Notes under the pieces: generated by a model
The model's database searches: none
What the model saw: the letters and a program-made list of their open reading frames with translations, nothing else
What the model was told of the DNA's origin: nothing
Shown: piece by piece, positions 25,065-33,983 of the stretch
Layout of the letters: each line of letters opens with the position of its first letter
Position numbering within the stretch: position 1 is the stretch's first letter
Assembly (NCBI GenBank): GCA_028284955.1
Contig: JANQQS010000056.1
Coordinates: 1 to 46,361, forward strand
Length of the DNA stretch: 46,361 nt
Reading direction: 5' to 3'
From: Myxococcota bacterium
GTDB taxonomy: Bacteria > Myxococcota_A > Polyangia > Polyangiales > Houyiibacteriaceae
Translations under genes and position numbers: made by a program

Positions 25065-28000
25065 GTGAATAAACCCATTCCATTCGGCAAGTACTTGCTT
25101 CTCGAGCGCGTCAACGTGGGCGGGATGGCCGAAGTGTTCAAGGCCAAAGCGTTTGGCGTGGAAGGCTTCGAGCGTCTTGTTGCGGTGAAACGCATTCTGC
25201 CGAGCATCGCGGAAGACCAAGAGTTCATCACGATGTTCATCGACGAGGCGAAGATCTCGGTCCAGCTGTCGCACGCCAACGTCGCGCAGATCTTCGACCT
25301 CGGTCGCGTGGGCGAGAGCTACTTCATCGCGATGGAGTACGTGCACGGCAAAGACGTGCGCGCGATCTTCGATCGGGTACGCAAACGCGGCGAAACGATG
25401 CCCGTGCCGATGGCTTGCTACCTCGTGATGAAGGTTTGCGAAGGGCTCGACTACGCCCACAACAAAACCGACGTGTCGGGACGATCGCTCAACCTCGTGC
25501 ACCGAGATGTGTCCCCGCAAAATATCCTCACGTCGTACGACGGCGAAATCAAACTCATCGATTTCGGTATCGCCAAAGCCGCCAATCGTTCCGGGAAAAC
25601 GCAAGCCGGCATTCTCAAGGGCAAGTTTGGCTATATGTCGCCGGAGCAGGTGCGCGGGCTACCGGTCGACCGCCGCAGCGACGTGTTTTCGGTCGGCATC
25701 GTCCTTTACGAATCGCTTACCGGCGAGCGCCTGTTCCTCGGCGAGAGCGATTTCTCCACCTTGGAGAAAGTACGCAACGTCGATATTCGACCACCCAGCA
25801 ACTACAACCGCCGCATTCCCGAGGAGCTCGAGCACATCGTGCTGCGTGCGCTCTCGAAAGACGTCGAAGATCGCTACCAGACCGCGATGGACTTGCACGA
25901 CGATCTTCAGTCGTTCATGTACACGAGTGGAAACTTCTTCGCGCGCCGGGATCTCAGCGCATACATGCGTCGCACGTTCGCAGACGAGATCGTAAGAGAA
26001 ACCGCGCGCGATGAGGAATATCAAAACTACGAGGTGCCAGGAGCGATGGCGCCGGAAGAGTTTTATGACGATCTGCCGATGTACGAAGGATCCGGGCTCG
26101 AACCGCTTCCCGCCATCGATACCCTCAGCTCCGCCAATCTGAGCCACGTACCGCAAAGGACCCCCATGCTTGACACGGACCCGCGAAACGAGGGGCAAGC
26201 ACCTCCTCTTCCGTATTCCAGCGCGCCGCCTCCTCCGCCAATGGCTCCTCCTTCGATGGCCCCGCCGCCACCGCCAATCGCTCAGCCGCCATCGCTACCG
26301 CCTTCGCACGCGATGTCGTCGATGCCGCCCAATCCACCCTCTGCGTTTCCCCCTCCCGTACCCCCATCAGCGTTTCCGCCGCCTTCGTATGCTCCCCCTG
26401 CGCTTCCCCCTGCTGCGGAGCCACCGCCAGATCCCGCTCTGTTTGCCGCGCATCCGCCGACCCCGCCGCCTCCTCCGCCTGCGTTTGGCGGCGCCCCGGC
26501 GGGACATGGCGCGCCATCGTTGTCGTCTCCGGCATTGTCTTCCCCGGCGTTGTCCTCGCCAGCCCTGTCTTCCCCCGCGCTATCTTCTCCGTCGTTGTCT
26601 TCGCCAGCGCTATCTTCGCCCGCATTGGGGCCTGCGGCGCTTCCGCCACGACCCACTCCGCGCACGGGAGCTCCGCCTCCCTTGTCGACGCCACCTCGTC
26701 CGAGCCCAGATCTCGAAATGGGTTGGGACGAAGATGAGCTGGCCACGCAGATCTACGATCGCCCCGAGGATCGCGGGGTGAACCCATCCAGCTGGGCGGT
26801 TCCTCCGACCGGACATCCTTCACCGTTCGACTCTCCCGGTTATCCTTCGGCAGGTGTAAACGGAAATGGCGCGCCGTCTCCATTTGGTCCGCCGGCGCAC
26901 GCGTGGGGCCCGAACGGAGAACACGCAGGCGAGCCGTCGCCGTTCGACCCGCCGTACAACCCGTCGGCGTATGCACCGATCGAACCGGAGCCGGTAGAAG
27001 CTCCGGCCCGCCGCGCCCCCGAACCGACCGAGGTGACGCCGCGCGGCTCAGCAAGTCGGCGCGGCACAGTGATATTGCTGATGGCGGGCCTGTTGGCCCT
27101 CTTCGCGGTATTCGGGTTTGGCTCGTGGTGGGTGTTGCGTCCGGCGGAGCCGGGCACGATTCAGTTCACCACCGATCCGAGCGACCCTGTGGTGTTGCTC
27201 GACGACAGCCCGGTGCATGCGACCTCGAGCCCGTTCGTGATTTCCAACGTCGAGCCAAACGTGGTGCATCTCCTTGAGGTACGAAAACGCGGCTACCGAA
27301 CGTGGTCGATGCAAGTCGAAGTGCAGAACGGGAAAAATCTCCAACTTTCTCAGATTAAGCTCGTACGGCTGGGGGAAGAAAAATCGGCGGAGAAGCCCGC
27401 CAAGGCAGCCGCCGGAACGGGCTTTGCCATCGAGAGCGAACCCAAAGACGCAAACATTTTCGTCGACGGGAAGAAACTGTCGTCGCGTACGCCTGCGAAG
27501 GTGACCGATCTCGCCGCCGGACGTCATACGATTCGGCTCGAACTGGACGGTCATGAGCCTTGGTCGTCTCAGGTAGAGGTGGCGAAGGACCAGGTGTTGT
27601 CCATTCCGAAGGTCACGCTTCGCGCGAGCAGCTTTGGGGTTCGAGTGCGTTCCACGCCGCCTGGAGCATCGGTCGTGTTGACGCGAGGGATGGAGCGTCG
27701 TCACGTCGGAAATACGCCTACCCAGTTCGACGTGGAGGTCGAGGGCGACCCCTGGACGGTGGAAATGACCCTGCCCGGGTATCAGCCTTGGCGGCGTGAA
27801 CTCACGGTTTCGGCAGAGCGCGAAACCCAAGACCTTGACGCGACGCTCCAGACCGCCGCCACCGCCGAACCGGCTCCCGCGCCAGCGCGCCGAAAGCGTC
27901 GTCGACGCGCGCGACGTGCCTCCGCGCCTGCCGTGCAACCTGCCGCCGCGCCGGTGGCCGCAGCTCCCGCCGCGCCCGCGTTCCCTCCCGCTCAGGCGCC

Positions 28001-28292
28001 GGCTGCACCTGCGTTTGGGGCGCAGCCAGCTCCGGCAGCGCCCGCGGCGCCGCAAGGAGTCGCCGCGGCAGGCCAAACCGGAAAGCTACGTATCAACAGC
28101 CGTCCGTGGTCGCAGGTCTATGTCGACGGGCGATTGGTGGGCAACACGCCGCAGATGAACATTTCGCTACCCGCGGGACCCCATCGCGTGACCCTCGTCA
28201 ACCCGGACTTCCGAGTGCGTCAGACGGTCAACGTCAACATCGCGCCTGGACAAACGGTCACGCGAATCGTCACCCTAAACACCGGGCAGTAG
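25065..28292 (+). CDS. Membrane Ser/Thr protein kinase with four PEGA domains
   Basis: This 1075-residue protein has an N-terminal Hanks-type kinase domain (about 8-280) with Lys42 in VAVKR, the catalytic loop HRDVSPQN (146-153, Ser replacing the usual Lys) and Asp166-Phe-Gly. The HRDVSPxN form is common in myxobacterial kinases. A long Pro-rich linker (about 380-660) contains eight LSSPA-type pentapeptides. A single membrane helix (about 666-690, VILLMAGLLALFAVFGFGSWW) is followed by four extracytoplasmic PEGA domains (about 697-767, 786-855, 856-930 and 1006-1075), with an Ala/Pro-rich spacer before the last. PEGA domains are thought to bind surface or wall components. The GTG start at 25065 is preceded by GGAGGGG. 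A signal-sensing role at the cell envelope is likely; substrates are unknown. Confidence 0.9.
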   Translation: MNKPIPFGKYLLLERVNVGGMAEVFKAKAFGVEGFERLVAVKRILPSIAEDQEFITMFIDEAKISVQLSHANVAQIFDLGRVGESYFIAMEYVHGKDVRAIFDRVRKRGETMPVPMACYLVMKVCEGLDYAHNKTDVSGRSLNLVHRDVSPQNILTSYDGEIKLIDFGIAKAANRSGKTQAGILKGKFGYMSPEQVRGLPVDRRSDVFSVGIVLYESLTGERLFLGESDFSTLEKVRNVDIRPPSNYNRRIPEELEHIVLRALSKDVEDRYQTAMDLHDDLQSFMYTSGNFFARRDLSAYMRRTFADEIVRETARDEEYQNYEVPGAMAPEEFYDDLPMYEGSGLEPLPAIDTLSSANLSHVPQRTPMLDTDPRNEGQAPPLPYSSAPPPPPMAPPSMAPPPPPIAQPPSLPPSHAMSSMPPNPPSAFPPPVPPSAFPPPSYAPPALPPAAEPPPDPALFAAHPPTPPPPPPAFGGAPAGHGAPSLSSPALSSPALSSPALSSPALSSPSLSSPALSSPALGPAALPPRPTPRTGAPPPLSTPPRPSPDLEMGWDEDELATQIYDRPEDRGVNPSSWAVPPTGHPSPFDSPGYPSAGVNGNGAPSPFGPPAHAWGPNGEHAGEPSPFDPPYNPSAYAPIEPEPVEAPARRAPEPTEVTPRGSASRRGTVILLMAGLLALFAVFGFGSWWVLRPAEPGTIQFTTDPSDPVVLLDDSPVHATSSPFVISNVEPNVVHLLEVRKRGYRTWSMQVEVQNGKNLQLSQIKLVRLGEEKSAEKPAKAAAGTGFAIESEPKDANIFVDGKKLSSRTPAKVTDLAAGRHTIRLELDGHEPWSSQVEVAKDQVLSIPKVTLRASSFGVRVRSTPPGASVVLTRGMERRHVGNTPTQFDVEVEGDPWTVEMTLPGYQPWRRELTVSAERETQDLDATLQTAATAEPAPAPARRKRRRRARRASAPAVQPAAAPVAAAPAAPAFPPAQAPAAPAFGAQPAPAAPAAPQGVAAAGQTGKLRINSRPWSQVYVDGRLVGNTPQMNISLPAGPHRVTLVNPDFRVRQTVNVNIAPGQTVTRIVTLNTGQ
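26519..26632 (+). repeat. 15-bp repeat array encoding LSSPA in the PEGA kinase linker
   Basis: About eight units of 15 bp with the pattern TTGTCTTCCCCGGCG encode LSSPA (one LSSPS). Silent differences between units show that selection kept the peptide while the DNA diverged. The array lies in the cytoplasmic Pro-rich linker between the kinase domain and the membrane helix. Confidence 0.85.
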
Positions 28293-28304
28293 CCGCAGAC
28301 GTAG

Positions 28305-28495
28305 TATCTGATTCTGAGTCCGAGGCTGACACCGACGCCGAATCAGAATCAGATACTGATGCCGGATCAGACGCCGACGCTGATTCAGAATCAGACACCG
28401 AGGGAGATTCCGATTCCGATGCAGATACGGACGCAGCATCTGGTTCTGCATCGGTGTCGGCGTCTGCACCCGTGTCCGTATCAGATTCAGCTATG
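28305..28495. repeat. GATTC/GACGCC hexamer-rich low-complexity block
   Basis: Degenerate hexamers such as GATTCA, GATACT, GACGCC and TCAGAT alternate for about 190 bp, beginning 13 bp after the PEGA kinase stop. Read in either direction they give Asp/Ser/Ala repeats without stops, which creates false open frames. The rest of the gap up to the pseudopilin gene (28496-28661) is Pro/Ala-coding low complexity on one frame and holds no gene I can support. Confidence 0.8.
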
Positions 28496-28661
28496 ACCCG
28501 CAGCCCCAGGACCCGAAACACCGCCAGCCACCCCCGCGAACAAGCTCCTCCCACCCCCAAACCCGCCGCACCTCCTGATCCTGGTCCCGACGCTGATCCT
28601 GATCCTCATCCCGTTCCCGCTGCGAGCGAGAGGCTCTCGATCAACGCAAGCAGGCACTGCT

Positions 28662-29489
28662 CTATTCGGTGCGGCGAACCACTTCGAGGACGCCGATAGG
28701 ACGCAGGTCGCCGTGAGCGCTGACCGCGGCGGTGCGTTCAAACGTCGAAAGCGTATCGTCGGCGTCGAGGTTGCCTTCCGCGCGAAAGAGGATTCGAGTG
28801 CCTCGGCCTCGAATGCCGCACCCGGTTTTCGCGGGGAGAAAGCTGTACCGATAGCGCACCCCGTGGGGCGGGTTAAAGTCGAGCGCTTCCCACGTCGGGT
28901 GGCCGACGGTTTCGGAGGCAAAGAAATCGATGGCTTGTCGCTCGGAGGTGACCTCCAGCGGCGCGGGACCGGCGGCGGGAGGAATGCACTTTCGTCGCGT
29001 CCGAGTCGTCGCTTCGGCTCCTTGCTCGCCGGCCTCGTTCGGAACTTGATGCCCGGCCGCATAGTAGCTCGCCGCGCGCCGATGCAAATCGGCCAGATGC
29101 TCGGGCGCCTCGCTCACCTTGCTCACCCGAAGCTCGCGAAAAAAAGTTGGCACAAACACCGCGAGCACCACCCCGAGCAGCGAAATCACCACCGCGGCCT
29201 CGAGCAACGTCATTCCTTCGGTGGTCGGATTGGCGGGAGCAGGGGCAGGGGAGGGATCGGGAGAGGGAAGGGGATCAGGGTGCGCATCTGGTTCGGGGGA
29301 GGAGCTGTATTCGAGGGAGGAGCCGCGTTCGGGAGAGGAGCTGGGTGCGGGAGAGGAGCTGGGTGCGGGCGCTGCGCCAGACTCGGATCGCGGAACCGGA
29401 ACCTGATTCGGCGTCAGCGTCAGCATCGGATTCTGCGTCTGTGTCTGAATCGCCATCAGATTCCGTCTCAGCCTCGGCCCCCGCGTCAA
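28662..29489 (-). CDS. Type IV pilin/pseudopilin-like protein with odd N-terminal extension
   Basis: The reading frame holds a prepilin cleavage motif, EG followed by MTLLEAAVVISLLGVVLAVFVPTFF, as in type IV pilins and type II secretion pseudopilins (usual form G|FTLxE). The mature part, about 180 residues, ends with a SDG-like segment (FRAEGNLDADDTLSTFERTA) typical of pilin-like proteins of Myxococcota. In front of the cleavage site the frame adds about 92 residues rich in Ser, Pro and Glu with repeated SSPAPSSSPE units, far longer than a usual leader of 5-25 residues. The true start is therefore uncertain: any start codon upstream lies in the repeat-rich zone, and the ATG at the cleavage site itself would leave no leader. 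It lies 15 bp downstream of the DUF547 gene on the same strand. Confidence 0.65.
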   Translation of the reverse strand: MTRGPRLRRNLMAIQTQTQNPMLTLTPNQVPVPRSESGAAPAPSSSPAPSSSPERGSSLEYSSSPEPDAHPDPLPSPDPSPAPAPANPTTEGMTLLEAAVVISLLGVVLAVFVPTFFRELRVSKVSEAPEHLADLHRRAASYYAAGHQVPNEAGEQGAEATTRTRRKCIPPAAGPAPLEVTSERQAIDFFASETVGHPTWEALDFNPPHGVRYRYSFLPAKTGCGIRGRGTRILFRAEGNLDADDTLSTFERTAAVSAHGDLRPIGVLEVVRRTE

Positions 29490-29510
29490 AGTCGGCCGCC
29501 GATTCTATTT
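29403..29510. repeat. Second GATTC-rich low-complexity block
   Basis: A block resembling 28305-28495 (GATTCGGCGTCAGCGTCAG, GGATTCTGCGTCTG, CAGATTCCGTCTCAG) starts within 5 bp of the DUF547 stop and runs into the 5' end of the pseudopilin frame. Read on the plus strand both blocks give Ser/Ala/Asp repeats with matching stretches (SASVS...SAPVS and SASVS...SAPAS), so they are likely related copies. Confidence 0.75.
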
Positions 29511-30380
29511 TCTGCCGTTCAAGTTCCAGTCGTAATCGACAAACTTCAGCCGCGACGACTCGTCGCGAACCTTCTCTGCCGCTGGCCCTTCAAGGTATTG
29601 CGCGACAAACGCGCGCACTCCGCCAGCGGCCTCGAAATCGTCTTTGAACCATTCAAAGATTTTGCTCAGCTTGACCTTCCGCCCCTTGACCTCAGAGGTC
29701 TTGCGCACAAACGCTTGGGTGGCGGCAGCCAGCTTGGCTTCCAGGTTCTCGGCGGTGAACGCCTCGTTCTGCAGCGGCGGACATCCGACGCTGGCGCAGT
29801 TCACGCCAAAATGAATGCGCGGCTCGGCAAACCGCTCCTTCGAGCGAATGATCTTGTTCTCCAAATCGTTGAGCGTCATCTCCTCGCCGACGACGGTGTG
29901 CTTCTTCTTATCGAAAAAGCCCTTCACCTTCATCACGCTCTTCACCGGCCACGCCTCGAGCACCGCGTGCACCGTCAGCGCATTGTAGGCGTTGATATAA
30001 AACGCCAGCGCCGCATCCCGAGACCAACCCTCATCCTTGGCGCCCCCCACCGCGCTCACGTAATCGCTCAGAAGCTTCCGATGCTCCTCGTGATCGCGCA
30101 GCGCCGCATACCGAAAGCCGCCATCGTCGGTCACATAGGTGCTCACGATCGAGTTCCAAGACGCGGCCGAAGGAGGGGCCTGTTCGTCCGCGGGCGACGC
30201 GGCAGCAGTATTATCAGCGCCGGTCGGTGCAACCGAGCCGCCTCCACCTGGAGAATCGCTCCCGCTTGACGCCGCCGAAGCCGGGTCGGCCTCCGCGGTT
30301 TGAGCGGGCTCGTCGGAGGCCGACGGAGAAGCAGATTTATTGCCGCACGAGGCAACGAGAACCATCAGAAGAATGCGCAT
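29505..30380 (-). CDS. DUF547 lipoprotein
   Basis: This 291-residue lipoprotein (MRILLMVLVASCGNKS, lipobox LVASC) has a Ser/Pro/Gly-rich spacer of about 70 residues and then a DUF547 domain. Diagnostic stretches are ALAFYINAYNALTVHAVLEAW, the HFGVNCASVGCPPLQNEAF segment with paired cysteines, and a final FVDYDWNLNG. DUF547 proteins are widespread in marine and predatory bacteria but have no firmly established activity; the conserved Cys and His suggest a papain-like fold. I chose the ATG at 30380 because it puts the lipobox 12 residues in; an ORF start at 30440 would add 20 residues before the signal. Confidence 0.85.
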   Translation of the reverse strand: MRILLMVLVASCGNKSASPSASDEPAQTAEADPASAASSGSDSPGGGGSVAPTGADNTAAASPADEQAPPSAASWNSIVSTYVTDDGGFRYAALRDHEEHRKLLSDYVSAVGGAKDEGWSRDAALAFYINAYNALTVHAVLEAWPVKSVMKVKGFFDKKKHTVVGEEMTLNDLENKIIRSKERFAEPRIHFGVNCASVGCPPLQNEAFTAENLEAKLAAATQAFVRKTSEVKGRKVKLSKIFEWFKDDFEAAGGVRAFVAQYLEGPAAEKVRDESSRLKFVDYDWNLNGRK

Positions 30381-30541
30381 GGGTGCGAACGGTAGCGCCG
30401 CGTCGACGGATGGTCCAAACGCTTTTCGCGAAGTATACATCGCGAGAAACTAAACACCGCGTCACGCTGAAATTGCTTGCAGGCACGAGGTCCCTGATCT
30501 AGGGCCATGTGCCATCCATGAACATCGTAGGGGAGCAGTCT

Positions 30542-31480
30542 ATGCAGTCCGGCAGAAGTAGCTTGTGGGTCGTGCCGATCATTCTCGGAGCCCTGGCGGC
30601 ACAGGGTTGCGCCGCGGAGACAGAGGGCTTCCGAGAAACCGAGAAGCAAATCAATACGGCGATACAGGTTGGCGGGCGGTTGTGCAGAAGCCCGGCGGGC
30701 TGCGTCCTCGCCGGCGGGGTCATCGTTCTGGGTGTAGCGAGTGCTGCAGTGACCCAGACATGGGACGACCTACTGATCCAGCCGATGACACGAGCCGCGA
30801 AGAATCTGATGAAATACGCCGCCGAAACGTCGGAGAGCGATCCGTGGGTCCAGGTTACTTACAAGCGCGACGGTGGCGGTCAGTTCTCGGTGACCTACCC
30901 GCTGAATCAGTCCACCGGGCAGCAGTTCGTTCGTACATGGGTGAGAATCGACTCGGTATTTCATGTTCCACGTGTGTTGGTCGCCGAAGCGTGGGGTTTC
31001 ATCCAGTCTGCTTGTCACGCGTACACGCGGGGCGCGGGGGATTGTGCATCGACGATTCGTCGGGGCAATGGAAGTTGGTCGTGGCGGGACGCGCGCGCTC
31101 CCGAAAACGGAGCACTTCAGGTTGATGGCGTTTGGGGGCCTGGAACGCTAGGTCCATTCACCGTGGCTCAACTCCGACACCATCCGGAGTTGATATCGGT
31201 AGCCGAGCAAGCATTCGACTCGAAGACCGGGGAACCTGGTCAAGTTTCGGTTTGGATAGATGGCAAGGAACTCAAGTGCTGGCCAATCGCCAGCGACATG
31301 TTCAAGTGCCGTGAAGACGGGGACCAATGCAAAGGGCAAAGTGCGACGGGATATTTGGCCAACGGCACCAGTCTCAAATGCTCCTGTACCACCGGCGGTG
31401 TTCCCTACGACGCAAGTAGGGCGGAGGGTTGGCGAGGCGGCAACGTCTGGCGCATCCACATGTGTTCTCCGTTTCGCTAG
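30542..31480 (+). CDS. Cys-rich lipoprotein of unknown function
   Basis: This 312-residue protein begins MQSGRSSLWVVPIILGALAAQGCAAE, a lipoprotein-type signal with a less typical AAQGC box. A second hydrophobic stretch (CVLAGGVIVLGVASAAV, about 52-68) could be a membrane helix. The C-terminal half is beta-rich with eight cysteines (for example LKCWPI, FKCRED, DQCKGQ, LKCSCTTGG). I do not recognise a family. The ATG at 30542 has GGGGAG eight bases upstream and is preferred over two earlier in-frame ATGs. A short imperfect inverted repeat (TTTTCGCGA/TCGCGAGAAA, about 30424-30452) lies between it and the divergent DUF547 gene. Confidence 0.7.
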   Translation: MQSGRSSLWVVPIILGALAAQGCAAETEGFRETEKQINTAIQVGGRLCRSPAGCVLAGGVIVLGVASAAVTQTWDDLLIQPMTRAAKNLMKYAAETSESDPWVQVTYKRDGGGQFSVTYPLNQSTGQQFVRTWVRIDSVFHVPRVLVAEAWGFIQSACHAYTRGAGDCASTIRRGNGSWSWRDARAPENGALQVDGVWGPGTLGPFTVAQLRHHPELISVAEQAFDSKTGEPGQVSVWIDGKELKCWPIASDMFKCREDGDQCKGQSATGYLANGTSLKCSCTTGGVPYDASRAEGWRGGNVWRIHMCSPFR

Positions 31481-31577
31481 CTGGCGGTAGGAAAGGGAGG
31501 CGCCGCCTCTAAGTTCCACTTGATCGGCCGCGCAACATCGCCTAGCTCACCGCGCCCGTTCGCGGCAGGTATCGAGT

Positions 31578-32690
31578 TTGACGAAGCAGTTCCCAGCGCG
31601 CGTTATCGCGCTTGTGTTCATCTCATCTGCTTGCTCGCCGATGCCTGGCGTTCCAGATGGCGAAACGGCGAAACAGATCCAGTCGCTTGCCCCCGGGTAC
31701 CGCGGCACGCTTACGGAAGACACCTATCTCGCAGAAGATCTAGTGCGCGCTCGCTTGAGCGAAGGGCTTGGGTACCGGGAGATGGTGGCCAAGATTCATC
31801 GGGTTACGAGAAAAAGACGAGGTCTGCCGCCGGAGCCCGAGGAACCAGCGACCGGGACACGAAAACGCGTGAGCGGCGTGCCGCAGCAAGGCAACCTCGA
31901 GCGTCGACTCAAATACATCGAACAAGTCACAAACCGCTGCACTTTGAAGGAATTTGCGAAAGATCTTCCTGCGGTTCTCGACGAAGAGATCGTCAATAGC
32001 CCGAAGCAGCTTCCTATCCTGGCGTGCTTGGCGCGGTGGGGATCAAGCGAGCAGCCGCCTATCTACTATCCCGAAGACATCATCACCCTGAAGTTCTTCT
32101 TCAACCCAAAGCACGCGTTCCCGCGCAGCCCATTGACGTCGCTTTCAGACGGCGACCTCGCCTCGCTCCTCGGAATGTCCCGGCCCCCGGTGGTTGCCAT
32201 GAAAAACCGAGTCACCAGGCTCAAGACGATCGAGAAGGCGGTTCCGTTGGGCCGGCTGTTTCACATGATGGCGTCGTTCATGCGCCGCGTGAACCAAGCC
32301 ATGGCCGCGGGCAACGTTCTCCACGCGGCCGCAATTTTTGAAGCGAAGGACGCGTTCGTGGAAGCGCTTCGAGAGCCCGGCTCGGAGTTGGTGGGCATCG
32401 ATGTGGTCGCTCACTTCTACAAGAAAATGGGCTCAGAAGAAGGATTCTCGGTGCCTCCCACATTGGACCTTCACCAAGTCGAACCGGTTCGGCTGATTCC
32501 CTATCACGAAGCGCTCCCCGACCGCTGGCGCGATTGGCGTTGGCCGGAGGAGGTGCTCGAGGAGTTCGAGCTCGACAGCCAAGACAAATTCGAAAAGGAC
32601 AAGGAGCTCACCGCGTTGCTGAAGAGCGCCACAAGCCGTCGCCCCTCGTGGTCCGAGTGTCACCCCGTGGGTGACCCGGCGGATCTCTGA
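31578..32690 (+). CDS. Helical lipoprotein of unknown function
   Basis: This 370-residue protein has a lipoprotein signal (ARVIALVFISSACSPMPG, box SSAC). The mature part is mostly helical and charged: an N-terminal segment (TLTEDTYLAEDLVRARLSEGLGYREMVAKIHRV), a stretch with paired cysteines (NRCTLKEF...LACLARWG) and a helical core (about 210-290, RLFHMMASFMRRVNQAMAAGNVLHAAAIFEAKDAF). I recognise no family or catalytic motif. The start is TTG at 31578 with no strong ribosome-binding site, following a 97-bp gap after the previous lipoprotein; co-transcription is possible. It converges on the DUF4143 ATPase gene with a 9-bp gap. Confidence 0.65.
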   Translation: MTKQFPARVIALVFISSACSPMPGVPDGETAKQIQSLAPGYRGTLTEDTYLAEDLVRARLSEGLGYREMVAKIHRVTRKRRGLPPEPEEPATGTRKRVSGVPQQGNLERRLKYIEQVTNRCTLKEFAKDLPAVLDEEIVNSPKQLPILACLARWGSSEQPPIYYPEDIITLKFFFNPKHAFPRSPLTSLSDGDLASLLGMSRPPVVAMKNRVTRLKTIEKAVPLGRLFHMMASFMRRVNQAMAAGNVLHAAAIFEAKDAFVEALREPGSELVGIDVVAHFYKKMGSEEGFSVPPTLDLHQVEPVRLIPYHEALPDRWRDWRWPEEVLEEFELDSQDKFEKDKELTALLKSATSRRPSWSECHPVGDPADL

Positions 32691-32699
32691 GTGTGCGAT

Positions 32700-33872
32700 T
32701 TAGATGAGCTTTCCCGCCCAGAGTTCCGCGCAGAACTCCTGCCAGGGCCACACTTCGACGGCGTCTCGGCGTTGCCTCTGAGTACCCGTGTACACGAGCA
32801 ACGTGCGAGCATTCGGGTGCTCTTGGGCGAGCGCGCGAAGGCCTTTCGTGTGGTCGTGGCGCAACTGAGCTGCGGATTTGAATTCGCATGCAACCGCCAT
32901 GTTTCCAATGACGAGATCGACCTCGAGGCCCGAACTTGTACGCCAATAGCGGAGCGGAATATCTTGATGCGCGTAGGCGAGAAAAGCGCGAACCTCGTTG
33001 ATGAGCAGATGTTCGTAGGCGCGGCCGTATTCCGCACTACCCGGTACGATTTGTTGTATTTCGGGATGTAGCTGTCCCGCGACGCCGACGTCGAAGAAGT
33101 AGTGTTTGGCGGTTTCGACCATTCTCCGTTTGGTCGATTTGCGCCATGGCGCAAGGTCGTACCCAAGCAGTGTATCGCGCAGAATCTGGTAGTAGCTGCG
33201 CACCGTGCTCGCCGATACGCCGCAGTCGCGCGCGATGGTCGCGTAGTTGAGCTGTTCTCCGTTGGAGAGCGCAGCGAGCTCGAGAAAACGGACGAACGCG
33301 GGAACGTTTCGCGTGAGCGATTCGTCGAGAACCTCTTCCTTCAAATAGGCATTAACGTAGCTTTTGAGCAACGGTTTCGGATTCGGGGAAAAGTAGTGAA
33401 TCGGAATCAGTCCGACGTTGAGCGCATGAGTGAGGTCGAAGCGTTCGCCGAGTTCTTTTGTGGTGAGCGGGTAGAGGTGATGTTCGATCGCGCGTCCGCC
33501 CAGCAGGTTTCTCGCAACCCGACGAAGTTTGCGCGCGCTCGATCCGCAGAGAATGAACTGGTGCGCGGTGTTCTCGAGCAACCAATGCACCTCGTCGAGC
33601 AGCTGCGGCACTTTTTGAATCTCGTCGAGCACAGTGAGCCCTGGCGGTATGGCGAGCAGAGCTTCGCGCAACGTCCGGGGGCGCAGGCTGAGTTCGGCGC
33701 TTACCGCGGAATCGAGCAAATCGTAGAACATCGCGTCCGCGAACCGGGTCTTCAGCAATGTCGTCTTGCCGATTTGTCGCGGTCCCCACACAAACGCGGC
33801 GGCGGCTCCCGTCGCTGGATTCGGAACCATCTGAATGTCGAGCCTGCGATGGACTGACTCAAATCGTGACAT
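32700..33872 (-). CDS. ATPase with C-terminal DUF4143 nuclease-like domain
   Basis: This 390-residue protein belongs to the AAA_14/DUF4143 group. Walker A is GPRQIGKTTL (30-39), Walker B is LTVLDEIQK, and a sensor-like FILCGSSARKLRR follows. A winged-helix segment (NYATIARDCGVSASTVRSYY) separates the ATPase from the DUF4143 part, which has a PD-(D/E)xK-like core (SGLEVDLVIGNMAVACEFKS). Such proteins are common, mobile, and of uncertain function. The ATG at 33872 is supported by the usual N-terminus. It is divergent from the VapBC-type pair, with 111 bp between them, and sits in an accessory-looking region. Confidence 0.88.
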   Translation of the reverse strand: MSRFESVHRRLDIQMVPNPATGAAAAFVWGPRQIGKTTLLKTRFADAMFYDLLDSAVSAELSLRPRTLREALLAIPPGLTVLDEIQKVPQLLDEVHWLLENTAHQFILCGSSARKLRRVARNLLGGRAIEHHLYPLTTKELGERFDLTHALNVGLIPIHYFSPNPKPLLKSYVNAYLKEEVLDESLTRNVPAFVRFLELAALSNGEQLNYATIARDCGVSASTVRSYYQILRDTLLGYDLAPWRKSTKRRMVETAKHYFFDVGVAGQLHPEIQQIVPGSAEYGRAYEHLLINEVRAFLAYAHQDIPLRYWRTSSGLEVDLVIGNMAVACEFKSAAQLRHDHTKGLRALAQEHPNARTLLVYTGTQRQRRDAVEVWPWQEFCAELWAGKLI

Positions 33873-33948
33873 CAGTCACTGATTTTCGTGTAGATCATCA
33901 GCATAGTCAACGATATGCACAATCATAACGCACGTAAGCAGGAGTGCG

Positions 33949-33977
33949 TTGACTGCAAAATGATGTCACGGCATAAT
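33949..33977 (+). promoter_or_regulatory. Promoter of the vapBC-type operon, leaderless arrangement
   Basis: TTGACT (33949-33954) and CATAAT (33972-33977) are separated by the ideal 17 nt, each matching the consensus at five of six positions. The ATG at 33984 starts seven bases after the box, exactly where transcription should begin. An inverted repeat GTGAT/ATCAC (about 33988-34003) overlaps the start of the antitoxin gene and could be its operator. Confidence 0.75.
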
Positions 33978-33983
33978 GCAGCC

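Noticed and set aside
28106-28699. Open frame with an Asp/Ser repeat domain resembling surface SD-repeat proteins
   Set aside because: It begins inside the PEGA kinase gene in another frame, and the SD pattern arises from the GATTC hexamers, which are open in both directions.
28713-30269. 518-codon open frame on the plus strand
   Set aside because: It lies opposite the pseudopilin and DUF547 genes, which have recognisable motifs; the frame is Arg/Gly/His-rich with no domain.
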